Positions 13,390 to 21,332 of a DNA stretch of 21,332 nucleotides are shown here, piece by piece. The stretch comes from CAZFBR01 sp035353495 [NCBI: uncultured bacterium]. GTDB taxonomy: Bacteria; DAOPZR01. Numbering within the stretch: position 1 is the first letter of the stretch; each line of letters opens with the position of its first letter. Position numbers and translations under genes: made by a program. The stretch covers positions 1 through 21,332 of the forward strand of contig CAZFBR010000031.1 in the NCBI GenBank assembly GCA_964517215.1, given 5' to 3'. The notes below the pieces were generated by a model that was given only the letters and a program-made list of their open reading frames with translations, made no database searches and was not told the origin of the DNA.

Positions 13390-16300
13390 ATGACGCTGCG
13401 CGCCCTGCGCCTGCTGCCGCTGCTGCTCCTGGCGGCGGGGGTGTGCGCGCTGCCGGCGACGGCGGCGAGCGTGCAGGTCAACGCCGGTGCGCTGGACCAT
13501 TTTCGCGTGACGGTGGCCGGCACGCCGCTGGCCGGCGAGCCGTTTACGGTGCGCATCGAGGCGGTGGATGCGTTTGACAACCTGCTGACGGACTATGCGG
13601 CCACCGGCCGCGGGGTGCGGGTCAGTGTGATCGGGCGCGGCACGGTCAATCCGGTCAGCGTTGAGGCCGGGCAGTTCGGCGGCGGCATCGCCACCCTGGC
13701 TGTGACCCATCCGGTCGCCGAGGCGGTGACGGTGCGGGTCATGGAGCGCGAGGGTCGCGCCCGCGGCGAGAGCGGCAGCATTGTGGTCAAGCCGGGCGTG
13801 ATCGATCATTTCCGCCTGACCGTGCCGGCGCTGGCGCGGGCGGGCGAGGCCTTCCCGGCGACGATCACCGCGTTCGACCGGTTCAACAACCTGCTGACAG
13901 ATTATGATGCGCGCTATCGCGGCGTGGCGCTGACCCCGGGCGGGGTGGGCAAACTGACCCCCGCGCTGGTGCCGGCGGCGCAGTTCAGCAACGGCAGCGC
14001 CGCGGTGCAGCTGACCTATGATATCGCCGAGGCGGTGACGATCACCGTCCGCGACCAGGAACGGCCGGCCAGCGCGCTGAGTTCCCCCGTGCAGATGCAG
14101 GCGGGACCGCTGGCCAAGCTGCAGGTCATTGCCCCGCGCGCAGGCGTGGCGGGTGCCGCGTTCCGCATTGCCCTTGAAGCGAAGGATGCCTTCGGCAATA
14201 CCATCCTTGATTATGCGACGTCGGGCCGCGGGGTTGAGCTGTCGGGGAGCGGCGCCGGCCGGCTGACCCCGCAGACGGTCGAGGCCGGACAGTTCCGCCA
14301 GGGGGTGGCTTTTGTCACGCTGAGCTATACCGGCGCGGACAATGTGGTGCTGAGCGTGCGTGACCGCGGCAGCCGGGGCGTGACCGGGACGAGTGAGCCG
14401 GTTGCCTTTGCCGCCGGCGCGCTCGGGTCGTTTGCCGTCGAGGCGCCGGAAACCGCCGAGGCGGGTGTTCCGTTTACGGTGAAGGTGACGGCCGCCGATG
14501 TCTACGGCAATGTCATTCGCGATTTCAGCCGCAGCGGGCAGACGGTGCTGCTGCGGCACAGCGGCGCCCTGCCTGAGGCGGAAACGCCGGTGGCGGCCGG
14601 TGCGTTTGTCGATGGCGTGGCGTCGGTGCCGCTGACCTATCGCGCGGCTGAGGCGCTGACCATTACCGCCCGCCAGGCGACGGGTGCGATCAGCGGGTCC
14701 GGCCGGCCGGTGATCATCACCGCCGGCGCGGTTGACCATGTGCGGGTGGCAACGCCCGCGCGGGCGGTGGCGGGTCAGCCGTTTACCGTGACCCTGGTGG
14801 CGGAAGACCGTTACAACAACCGCGTGGCCGATTATGCGGCGCGTGGCGGTGAGGTTCTGGTGGCGATCGCCGGTACGGCGGCGCGCGGACCCGAGACGGT
14901 GCCGCCCGGACGGTTTGCCGAGGGTCAGGCGCAGGCGGTGCTGAGCTACACCAAGGCGGAAGATATCGTGGTGCGGGCGGAGAATCGCGACGGCCGCCTG
15001 CTCGGCGTGAGCGGGCCGCTGCCGGTTGTCGGCGGTGCGCTGGCGGCCTTCCGCGTGCTCGCCCCGGTGGAAGTGACGGCGGGTGACAGCTTCGCGGTCA
15101 AACTGGCGGCGGTGGATGCCTACGACAATGCCATTGCCGACTACGACCGCATGGGCAACGGGGTCAAGCTGGCGGGCAACGGCGTCGGCACGCTGGTGCC
15201 GGTCACGGTGGCGCCCGCGCTCTTCCGCGACGGGGTGGCGACGGTCGCCTGCCGCTATCATGCGAGCGAGATCATCACCATCAGCGCCAGCGAGGAACGC
15301 GGCCTGGCGGCGGGAACCTCGGCGGCGGTGCGGGTCAATCCTGCCGCGCTCGATCATTTTGTGCTCAATGCGCCCGCCCTGGTGACCGCCGGGACGGCGT
15401 TCGCCCTGCGCCTCGAGGCGCAGGACCGCTACTATAATACGATTCGCGATTATGCGCAGCGCGGCCTGGCAGTGACGCTGCGCGCGGATGCCGGCGGCGA
15501 GCTGCTGCCGGCGTCGGTGACGGCGGCGGAATTTGCCGCCGGGGTGGCGACCGCCAACCTGACCATGACCCGGGCCGGCGCCTTCCGGCTGCTGGCCCGC
15601 GCGGGCGACGCGCAGGGGGTCAGTACGGCGCTGCAGTGTGTGCCCGGCGCTGTGGCGAAGTTCCGGGTTGAGACCCCGGGCGGCCTGCGTGCCGGCGAGC
15701 CGTTTGTCGTGCGGGTGGTGCCCGAAGACGCCTACGGCAACCGGGTGACGGGCTATACGCAGCAGCAGGAACTGCTGCAGCTGGTGGCGACGGGCAGCGG
15801 CAAGCTGATGCCCGCCAGTGTGCATCCCGCGGCATTCACCGACGGGGTGGCGGAACTGCAGGCGCTCTATACGCGCGCCGAGGCGGTGGACATTTCCGTG
15901 CGCCCCGCCGGCCCTGCGGCCGCCCGGTCGCTGGACGAGGTGGTGGTGACGGGCGGTGGTGATGACCGCGTTCTGGTGCGGCTGGTGGGCAATGCCGTGC
16001 TCGACTGCCGCGATGTCCGCCTCGCCGATCCGCGCCTGCTGGTCGCCGACCTGCCGGGCGTGGTGCTGGCGGGCGAGACGCGCAAGCTGGCGTTCACCAG
16101 CGGTCCGCTGGCGCAGGTGCTGCTCAGCCAGGAGGCGGTGACGCCGCTGCCGGTGGTCCGGCTCACGGTGTCGCTGCGCGATCCGGTCGACTATACGGTG
16201 CAGACCGACCGCAATCTGGTCACCTTCGCCTTTGCCCGCATGCCGGAGCCAGCAGATGCGCTGCCGATGACGCCGGCGACGGCGCCGCGCGCCGGCAGCG

Positions 16301-16593
16301 AGGGGATTGTCTATTTGGGCGGCGCGTCGGTGCTGCCGGTATCGGCCGCCCCGCTGCTCGCCCCCGCGACGGTGCCGGTGCCGCAGGTGACGCCGGCGCC
16401 GGCGGGTGCGTCGTCGGTTGAGTATCATCTGAGCCGGGCGGAGAGCTTCGTCCGGCTCGGGCGGTATGCCGAGGCGTTGCAGGCGACGGAGGCGGCGCTG
16501 GCACTGGCGCCGCAGCAGCCGCGGGCATTGGATTTGCAGCGGCGGCTGCGGCGGCTGGTGCTGATTTTCTCGCCGGCGGCGGCAGGACAGTAA
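13390..16593 (+). CDS. Exported protein with eight Ig-like repeats, AMIN domain and TPR
   Basis: A 1067-residue protein with a Sec signal peptide (1-~26, LLPLLLLAAG core, ATA-A cleavage). Eight Ig-like repeats begin at residues 32, 135, 238, 342, 445, 548, 651 and 752. Each opens with a [AP]-[GA]-x-[ILV]-x-x-[FVL] pattern and carries A-x-D-x-[FY]-x-N ... D-[YF] ... G-x-G-x-L-x-P ... G-x-A. They resemble bacterial Ig (invasin/Big-type) folds. An AMIN domain follows (~858-945; VADLPGV, VVRLTVSLRDPVDYTV), as in PilQ and N-acetylmuramoyl-L-alanine amidases, where it binds peptidoglycan. The C-terminus is one TPR (~1011-1055). It lies 2 nt after the pilP-like gene, so it is part of the pilus operon. 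It may anchor or extend the periplasmic part of the machine. No close known homologue is recognised. Confidence 0.88.
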   Translation: MTLRALRLLPLLLLAAGVCALPATAASVQVNAGALDHFRVTVAGTPLAGEPFTVRIEAVDAFDNLLTDYAATGRGVRVSVIGRGTVNPVSVEAGQFGGGIATLAVTHPVAEAVTVRVMEREGRARGESGSIVVKPGVIDHFRLTVPALARAGEAFPATITAFDRFNNLLTDYDARYRGVALTPGGVGKLTPALVPAAQFSNGSAAVQLTYDIAEAVTITVRDQERPASALSSPVQMQAGPLAKLQVIAPRAGVAGAAFRIALEAKDAFGNTILDYATSGRGVELSGSGAGRLTPQTVEAGQFRQGVAFVTLSYTGADNVVLSVRDRGSRGVTGTSEPVAFAAGALGSFAVEAPETAEAGVPFTVKVTAADVYGNVIRDFSRSGQTVLLRHSGALPEAETPVAAGAFVDGVASVPLTYRAAEALTITARQATGAISGSGRPVIITAGAVDHVRVATPARAVAGQPFTVTLVAEDRYNNRVADYAARGGEVLVAIAGTAARGPETVPPGRFAEGQAQAVLSYTKAEDIVVRAENRDGRLLGVSGPLPVVGGALAAFRVLAPVEVTAGDSFAVKLAAVDAYDNAIADYDRMGNGVKLAGNGVGTLVPVTVAPALFRDGVATVACRYHASEIITISASEERGLAAGTSAAVRVNPAALDHFVLNAPALVTAGTAFALRLEAQDRYYNTIRDYAQRGLAVTLRADAGGELLPASVTAAEFAAGVATANLTMTRAGAFRLLARAGDAQGVSTALQCVPGAVAKFRVETPGGLRAGEPFVVRVVPEDAYGNRVTGYTQQQELLQLVATGSGKLMPASVHPAAFTDGVAELQALYTRAEAVDISVRPAGPAAARSLDEVVVTGGGDDRVLVRLVGNAVLDCRDVRLADPRLLVADLPGVVLAGETRKLAFTSGPLAQVLLSQEAVTPLPVVRLTVSLRDPVDYTVQTDRNLVTFAFARMPEPADALPMTPATAPRAGSEGIVYLGGASVLPVSAAPLLAPATVPVPQVTPAPAGASSVEYHLSRAESFVRLGRYAEALQATEAALALAPQQPRALDLQRRLRRLVLIFSPAAAGQ
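13483..15945 (+). repeat. Eight ~309-bp coding repeats (Ig-like domains)
   Basis: The repeat starts lie at 13483, 13792, 14101, 14413, 14722, 15031, 15340 and 15643, so the period is 309 bp with one 312 and one 303. At protein level the units share key positions but are otherwise diverged, so this is an old domain array, unlike the recent 45-bp array in pilM. Confidence 0.85.
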
Positions 16594-16655
16594 CGGGAAA
16601 GAACGCGCGGCGGAATGTTATTCGGCCGATGCTATAGACCGCAAATGTTGACACA

Positions 16656-16660
16656 GGGAG
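16656..16660 (+). promoter_or_regulatory. Shine-Dalgarno deciding the start of the secretin-N-domain gene
   Basis: GGGAG lies 8 nt before the ATG at 16669. It favours that start over the in-frame ATGs at 16615 and 16645 upstream and at 16678 downstream. Confidence 0.7.
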
Positions 16661-16668
16661 AAGGCAGG

Positions 16669-19600
16669 ATGGGCGCGATGGCGAAACGCAATGGTTGGGC
16701 AATTCTGGCGGCGCTGGCGGTGATGCTGGCGTTGATGACGGCGGTGGCCCCGGGCTATGGGGAGACGGATGCCGACCGGCTGTTCCATGACGGGGTCGCG
16801 TGCTACCTGCGCGGCGACCTGGCTGCGGCCAGGGTCGCGCTCGAAGCGGCCCTCCGGCAGGCGCCGGCGCATGCGAATGCGCGGCAGCTGCTGGACGAGG
16901 TCAACGGCGAACTCCGCCGGGTGACCGGCCCGGCCGCTCCGGCGGCGATGACCACGGCTGCGGCGGCGCCCGTCGCAGTCTCCCCTGTGGCGGTGATGCC
17001 GGTCGCGGTCGCCCGCGCCGGCGTGAGCGAGGGACGGGTGGCGCTCGGCCCGCTCGCCGCGGCGGTGCCCACCGCGGCGGCGGTGCCGCCGCAGACGCTG
17101 GCCCCCATGCTGACCGAACGCCTCGTGCTGCGCGGCGAAGCGGTGCCCGCCGGGGTCAAGGCCCTTGCCGGGATTGAAGTGTACAGTGAAGGCGGCGCGC
17201 TCAAGCTGCGGCTGAGCACGTCGGGCAATGTCGATATCATGGATGCAAAGTCCTATCAGCCGCCGATGGTCATGATCGATCTTCTTGGCTGCAAGGATGC
17301 GCTGCCCAATCGCGCCCTGCAGGTCGGGGCGGGCGCGCTGGTGCGCGTGCGCCATCTCCGGCAGCGTACGGAGCCGATGGAAACGACGCGGGTGATTCTC
17401 GACCTGAACCGCCTGACCCCCTACACCGTCGAGCGGGTGCCCGGCGGGGTGGTGGTGACCTTCCCGGGGACGACCGGTCTCGCGGCGCCGCTGGCGTTGG
17501 GCGAGCCGCCGTATTTCCGTCCGGGCGTGACGGCGCTGACGCCGCTCACGTCCTATCGTGTGCAGTCGCAGTGGCTGCGCCTGCTGGCGGGCGAGAAGCA
17601 GCAGGGTCCGGTGGGGACCCTGCTCGCCAAGCCGATGGGGGTGCTGGTGACGGATGCCGCCGGCGTGCCGCTGGCCAATGTCCCGGTCTGGTTCACGGTG
17701 ACCGAGAATGACGGCTGCTTCCGCGGCGCCAACGGCGAACTGACGGAAACGGTGCGCGTGCTCTCCGACGCCCAGGGCCAGGCCCTGGTGGACGGCTATA
17801 CCTATTCACGCTTGGCCGGCGACAATGTCGTCACGGCTTCTCTGGTTGAAGGCGGGGCCGGGGTTACCTTCCTGCATACCGCGGTGCCGGGCGAGGCGGT
17901 GGAGGTGGTCAAGATCCACGGCGATGAGCAGGAAGGCCAGATCGAAAGCGAACTGGACCAGCCGCTGGTCGTTGAAGTGCGCGACCGGTTCGCCAATCCG
18001 GTGGCGGGCCAGCGGGTGATCTTCACCGTGCTGTACAACGACGGCACGGCGGATGTGAATCCGAACCGTTACGGCACCCAGTCGGTGGTGGTGACCGATG
18101 AGCATGGTCGGGCGCGGCTGGAGAAATTCAAGCTGGGCAGTCGCCGCGGGCGCAACCAGGTCCGCGCCAGCATCCTGACCAGCGACCGCGGCGCGGCGCA
18201 TGGCGGCCTGCTGATCCGCGCCGGCGGCGACCGGGCGGTGCAGCCGGAGTACAACGGCGAGGCGGTGCGGCTGCAGGCGACCCAGGACCATGTCGCGCTG
18301 TTCGTTGAGGAGATGCTGCGCGAACTGCCGGGCTCGGCGGATGTCGATGCCCTCCAGGTCTATGCGCTGGACGGCATGGCACAGAGCGGGCTCAAGGACC
18401 GCCTGGCGAGCACGCTGCGGAGCGTCGACGGGGTCACCTTCTACGATGAGGGCAATGCGATCTACATCGGGCCGGGCGCCGGCACCGACCTGGAAGCGCT
18501 GGAAAACAAGCTGCGCGCGTTGAGCCCGCAGCCGCTGCTGCGCAAGCTGGTGCGCAGTGTGCTGTTCACCGAGTACGGCCGCCCGCAGATGATTTCCGTC
18601 GACTTCCGCGACGCCGCGGTGCCGGATGTCATCCGCACCCTTGCGGAGATCGCCGGCTGGAATGTGGTCTTCCCGGACAATGAGGACGACCTGTTCGAAA
18701 AGCAGGTGACGATCCATCTGCTGGAAGTGCCGGCCAAGGATGTGCTCGACAATATCCTCAAGCAGTGCGGCTATATGCGGGTGGAGAACAACGGCATCAT
18801 CCGCATCGTGTCGCTCGATGCGGCGGCGAGCCAGGAGCTGCGGGTGGTGCGGGGCAACAGCCTCGACAGCTGGGAGGGCGAGGAAGACGAGGTCATCAAC
18901 GCCTTCATTCCGGTGCATACCCGCAAACCGAGCGAACTGGCGGAATTAATCAAGCCGATGGTCGGCGCGCCCGGGGAACTGGCGGCTGACGACGGCTCGC
19001 AGAACCTGGTGGTGACGGACCGGGTGGCCAATGTCCGCCGCATTATGGAAGTCGTCAAGGTGCTGGACAACTCGACCATCACGATCCAGCAGAACATGCA
19101 GGTGCGGGTGGTGGAACTGCAGCATATCGACCCCGAGCGCATGGCGACCACGCTGTCGGCGCTCTTCGGCGGGTGGGTGAAGACCGGCCGGCCGAACGAG
19201 CAGGTTGACAACGCCGAACTCACCACCTCGGAGAATAAGACGCAGCAGACGATGACCTGGGATTTCATGTCGGGGTATACGCGCACGGTGACGGCGACCA
19301 CCCACACGACGGACGGGTTCCTCGCGCTGCCGTTCACCAACAACACCGGGCTGACGGACAATCGCCTGCTGCTGATCTGCCCGAAGCCGCTGCTGGACAA
19401 GGTGATGGAAATCGTCACCCAGTTCGACAGCGCCCCGTCGCTGGCGGACAATCTGGTGGTGAAGATCGTGACGCTGACCAATATGGACGCGGCGACCATG
19501 ATCACCCACCTGAACACGCTCTACCAGTACATGCCGGAAACGTCGAAGAGCATCGGCTTCAAGGTGATCGAGCTGGGCGCCTCGGATGAGGCCTCATCGG

Positions 19601-20649
19601 CGTATTCGTTCTTCAGCAGCTCGTCCACGGCCAAGAACTACAAGATTCTGCTCATGGTGCCGAAGGCCGACGAAGAGCTGGTGATGGGTTTGATCAAGCA
19701 GCTGGATGTGAGCGATGCGGCGGGCAAGGAAGTGCTGGTTATGGCGGTCAATCGCGTGACGCCGACCGAGATGGTTTCGCTGCTGCGGACCATCTACCCG
19801 AGCATCACCGCGGGTGCGGCCAGTTCCGGCTCGATGATCGTCGCCATTGTCCCCAAGGCCCTGGCTAACGAGGTCCACGCGGTGGTGGCCAAGACCGACG
19901 CGGATATGCAGATGATTGTCGACAGCAACATGAAGCGCGAGATGATCCGCCTGCAGCGCCTCGACCCGACCCTTGCGGTGACCAATCTTGCGTCGATGTA
20001 CACGGCGGCGAAGTTCTATGCGCTCGGCGAATGGAAGTCGGAGGAAGTGCTGGCGCGCGACGCCGAAACGGGGCGCCTGACCAGCGTCAATGAGAACAAG
20101 TACAAGGGCCTGTACGGCATCCTGGTGATCGCCAACACCGAGGATATGGCGCAGATCAAGCAGGTGGTTGCCGCCATGGATCTGTCGCCGTTCCCGGCTG
20201 ACTTCGTCATGAAGACCTATGCCCCGCGCTATCAGACCCCCTCCCAGCTGCAGACCTGGGCGGAGGACATCATCGGGGTCACGGGCCAGGGGAAGATCAT
20301 CATCGATGCGCTGGGCAATCGCCTGCTGGTGTGGGATTCGCAGGACAACGTCAAGCGGCTGATGGAATTCTTCGCCCAGATGGATATCTCGCCGACCGAG
20401 GGGCTGCTGACCCGCTGCGTGACGCTCAACAACATCTCCTCGGCCGAAATGTCCACGATTATGCCGATGATCTACAACGGCTCGTTCACCGCGTCGACCA
20501 CGGCGGGCAAGAACCTGCTCTTCGTCCAGGTGGCGCGCGATATCATGCCGCAGGTTCTGGCCACGATCAGCGAACTCGACCAGGTGACGGTCGGCGAAAC
20601 GGTGGTGCTGGAGGGCGAGGCCATGCTGCTGGTGCCCAAGAGGCTGTGA
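16669..20649 (+). CDS. PilQ-position protein with AMIN, Ig-like, N0 and about seven N1-type modules but no secretin barrel
   Basis: A 1326-residue exported protein. In order: signal peptide (~1-31, cleaved near GYGE); TPR-like pair of helices (33-78); Ala/Val/Pro linker; AMIN domain (~168-268); two Ig/Big-1-like domains (~313-409, 410-518); a helical segment of unknown type (535-620); STN/N0 domain (~642-714, VDFRDAAVPDVIRTLAEIAG). Next come about seven secretin N1-type modules, beginning near residues 743, 811, 929, 1021, 1090, 1178 and 1246. Each has a pattern like VxLxxxxxxEMxxxL ... LLVxxxxxxxxxVxxxIxxLD. In PilQ, one N0 and one or two N1 domains are followed by a ~250-residue outer-membrane barrel. 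Here the protein stops 20 residues after the last module, and no barrel motifs are present. A hairpin follows the stop directly, so the end seems natural. It may form or line a long periplasmic ring stack and need a separate secretin. Confidence 0.88.
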   Translation: MGAMAKRNGWAILAALAVMLALMTAVAPGYGETDADRLFHDGVACYLRGDLAAARVALEAALRQAPAHANARQLLDEVNGELRRVTGPAAPAAMTTAAAAPVAVSPVAVMPVAVARAGVSEGRVALGPLAAAVPTAAAVPPQTLAPMLTERLVLRGEAVPAGVKALAGIEVYSEGGALKLRLSTSGNVDIMDAKSYQPPMVMIDLLGCKDALPNRALQVGAGALVRVRHLRQRTEPMETTRVILDLNRLTPYTVERVPGGVVVTFPGTTGLAAPLALGEPPYFRPGVTALTPLTSYRVQSQWLRLLAGEKQQGPVGTLLAKPMGVLVTDAAGVPLANVPVWFTVTENDGCFRGANGELTETVRVLSDAQGQALVDGYTYSRLAGDNVVTASLVEGGAGVTFLHTAVPGEAVEVVKIHGDEQEGQIESELDQPLVVEVRDRFANPVAGQRVIFTVLYNDGTADVNPNRYGTQSVVVTDEHGRARLEKFKLGSRRGRNQVRASILTSDRGAAHGGLLIRAGGDRAVQPEYNGEAVRLQATQDHVALFVEEMLRELPGSADVDALQVYALDGMAQSGLKDRLASTLRSVDGVTFYDEGNAIYIGPGAGTDLEALENKLRALSPQPLLRKLVRSVLFTEYGRPQMISVDFRDAAVPDVIRTLAEIAGWNVVFPDNEDDLFEKQVTIHLLEVPAKDVLDNILKQCGYMRVENNGIIRIVSLDAAASQELRVVRGNSLDSWEGEEDEVINAFIPVHTRKPSELAELIKPMVGAPGELAADDGSQNLVVTDRVANVRRIMEVVKVLDNSTITIQQNMQVRVVELQHIDPERMATTLSALFGGWVKTGRPNEQVDNAELTTSENKTQQTMTWDFMSGYTRTVTATTHTTDGFLALPFTNNTGLTDNRLLLICPKPLLDKVMEIVTQFDSAPSLADNLVVKIVTLTNMDAATMITHLNTLYQYMPETSKSIGFKVIELGASDEASSAYSFFSSSSTAKNYKILLMVPKADEELVMGLIKQLDVSDAAGKEVLVMAVNRVTPTEMVSLLRTIYPSITAGAASSGSMIVAIVPKALANEVHAVVAKTDADMQMIVDSNMKREMIRLQRLDPTLAVTNLASMYTAAKFYALGEWKSEEVLARDAETGRLTSVNENKYKGLYGILVIANTEDMAQIKQVVAAMDLSPFPADFVMKTYAPRYQTPSQLQTWAEDIIGVTGQGKIIIDALGNRLLVWDSQDNVKRLMEFFAQMDISPTEGLLTRCVTLNNISSAEMSTIMPMIYNGSFTASTTAGKNLLFVQVARDIMPQVLATISELDQVTVGETVVLEGEAMLLVPKRL

Positions 20650-20652
20650 TCG

Positions 20653-20682
20653 AGACTGCCTGGCGTTGAAGCCAGGCAGTCT
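20653..20682 (+). terminator. Hairpin terminator after the pilus operon (possibly bidirectional)
   Basis: A perfect 12-bp inverted repeat (20653-20664 AGACTGCCTGGC with 20671-20682 GCCAGGCAGTCT) with a 6-nt loop, starting 4 nt after the stop of the preceding gene. There is no T-run on either strand, so it could act as a weak or Rho-assisted terminator or as a 3'-end stabiliser. It also lies just beyond the end of the convergent cupin gene. Confidence 0.7.
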
Positions 20683-20718
20683 GTCCCCGCCATCGCGTGG
20701 CGATATTGATCGCGTGCT

Positions 20719-21075
20719 TCAAGCAGCCGTCTTGATAATGTAAAGCTTGCGGGTGGTCTCAAGAATGCGCCATTCGCCGGTCCAGCCCTGTGGCAGAACC
20801 AGGACATCACCCGGTCCAAAGATTTCCACCGAGCCATCCACATGGCGCATTTCGACACGTCCGAAAATGAAATGGCAGGTTTCAGACGATTTCGTTCTGT
20901 CCGCTGTGAATCGGCCGGGCGTGCACTCCCAGATACCGATGTTGAGCGTGCCGTCTTTGGACTCAAATAGGGTGCGGGAGGCTTCTTTCTGGCTTCCCTC
21001 AATTGAGGTGGGTTTCGGTGCAAAGGCACCGATATCGGCGGATGCCAGGTCTTTGAATGTCTCGAAGTCGATCAT
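20719..21075 (-). CDS. Small cupin-domain protein (Cupin_3/DUF861, EutQ-like group)
   Basis: A 118-residue single cupin. The core (about residues 46-113) has GIWECTPGRF, then TCHFIFGRVEM and FGPGDVLVLPQGWTGEW, as in the small DUF861 cupins related to EutQ and ureidoglycolate-type proteins. Enzymatic activity of such stand-alone members is mostly unknown. The metal-binding His set is incomplete: His68 is the only clear one in motif 1. The start at 21075 (MIDFETF) fits the usual family length; the frame stays open to 21159 without family similarity, and only a weak GGGAA precedes 21075. Its codons are visibly less G+C-biased than those of the pilus genes to the left, and it is transcribed against them. 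It could be a recently acquired gene or lie beyond an assembly or genome-region boundary. Confidence 0.88.
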   Translation of the reverse strand: MIDFETFKDLASADIGAFAPKPTSIEGSQKEASRTLFESKDGTLNIGIWECTPGRFTADRTKSSETCHFIFGRVEMRHVDGSVEIFGPGDVLVLPQGWTGEWRILETTRKLYIIKTAA

Positions 21076-21245
21076 TGGGTTTTCCCGTAGGTGCTGATTG
21101 AGTTCACGCCTCGAGACATGAACGATCGAGATGACAGGCGTCAAGCGCCGCCCGCCCAAAGTATTGCCGAATTACGACCGGCCTCAGGATGGGGGATGTA
21201 CCGGTTGTTCGCATAACGCGCGGCAGCATAACGGTGCCGGCTGAC

Positions 21246-21332
21246 CTAGGCACGCTTTCGGTAGTCTCGCTTGTCTTGCCACGCCTTGAACCAGACCGCT
21301 GCCTGCACGCCAGCCAGGCGAAGGGAATGAAA
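21246..21332 (-). CDS. 3' end of an unrecognised reading frame running off the window
   Basis: On the minus strand the frame entering at 21332 is open for 28 codons to TAG at 21248-21246. It reads as an amphipathic, Trp-containing, basic C-terminus (LAGVQAAVWFKAWQ, then DKRDYRKRA). The lack of stops, the composition and the same orientation as the cupin gene suggest a real gene end, but 28 residues are too few for a family call. The 170 bases between it and the cupin start (21076-21245) hold an 8-bp direct repeat (GCATAACG at 21211 and 21226) and nothing else I can support. Confidence 0.4.
   Translation of the reverse strand, partial: FHSLRLAGVQAAVWFKAWQDKRDYRKRA

Noticed and set aside
13312-16428. 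A 1038-codon open frame on the minus strand opposite the Ig-repeat gene
   Set aside because: It is rich in Arg, His and Gln in a simple pattern and has no domain or RBS. It arises because the G+C-rich codons of the plus-strand gene avoid stops on the other strand.
20560-20720. Frameshift removing a secretin barrel from the PilQ-like gene
   Set aside because: No frame downstream of 20649 continues with secretin motifs; instead a perfect hairpin and then a convergent cupin gene follow.
21160-21245. Integron attC site near the repeated GCATAACG
   Set aside because: Only an 8-bp direct repeat is seen. The paired inverted core sites expected in attC are not found between the two minus-strand genes.

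Overview
This is a high-G+C, densely coded bacterial window. It comes from a diderm: there are type IV pilus inner-membrane and periplasmic assembly proteins, a lipoprotein signal and secretin-type N-domains. The mix of PilZ, GYF-PilZ, paired radical-SAM/SPASM enzymes and large Ig/AMIN proteins makes me think of the PVC superphylum (Lentisphaerota/Kiritimatiellota-like). That placement is inference only; no rRNA or other marker gene is present.

Left part (1-2740): the 3' end of pyruvate phosphate dikinase with an added Lys/Ala-rich tail and a strong terminator. Convergent to it, on the minus strand, lie a PilZ-domain gene and a four-helix membrane-protein gene. Further right on the same strand is a 54-codon gene, easily missed by length cut-offs, with its own strong RBS and terminator. 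It encodes only the small domain that normally precedes HD-GYP phosphodiesterase domains.

Peptide cassette (2839-5879): a sigma70-like promoter, two translationally coupled radical-SAM/SPASM enzymes, a 56-residue precursor-like peptide with a lasso-type leader signature under its own near-consensus promoter, and a CsgG-like lipoprotein. I read this as a candidate radical-SAM RiPP system with a possible outer-membrane partner. The grouping and function are inference.

Pilus part (5886-20649): a minus-strand GYF-PilZ protein diverges from a PilT/PilU-type ATPase, followed by a radical-SAM protein with a B12-domain-like N-terminus. A strong promoter then precedes a pilM-N-O-P-x-Q-like run. PilM and PilN are fused in one 902-residue protein, and an Ala/Pro-rich segment with eight perfect-length 45-bp repeats is inserted inside the PilM fold. 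PilO and a PilP/GspC-like protein follow. Next come a 1067-residue exported protein (eight ~103-residue Ig-like repeats, AMIN, TPR) and a 1326-residue protein (TPR, AMIN, two Ig-like domains, N0, about seven N1-type modules) that ends without a secretin beta-barrel. Pilins, PilB, PilC and a full secretin are not in the window.

Right end (20650-21332): after a perfect 12-bp hairpin the sequence becomes visibly less G+C-rich. It holds a minus-strand cupin gene and the 3' end of an unrecognised minus-strand reading frame.

Gaps: no protein-coding gap exceeds 300 bases. The largest are 6525-6791 (two divergent promoters) and 9286-9489 (pilus promoter and leader). I saw no tRNA, rRNA, CRISPR array or insertion sequence. 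Long open frames antisense to the GC-rich genes are treated as shadows.
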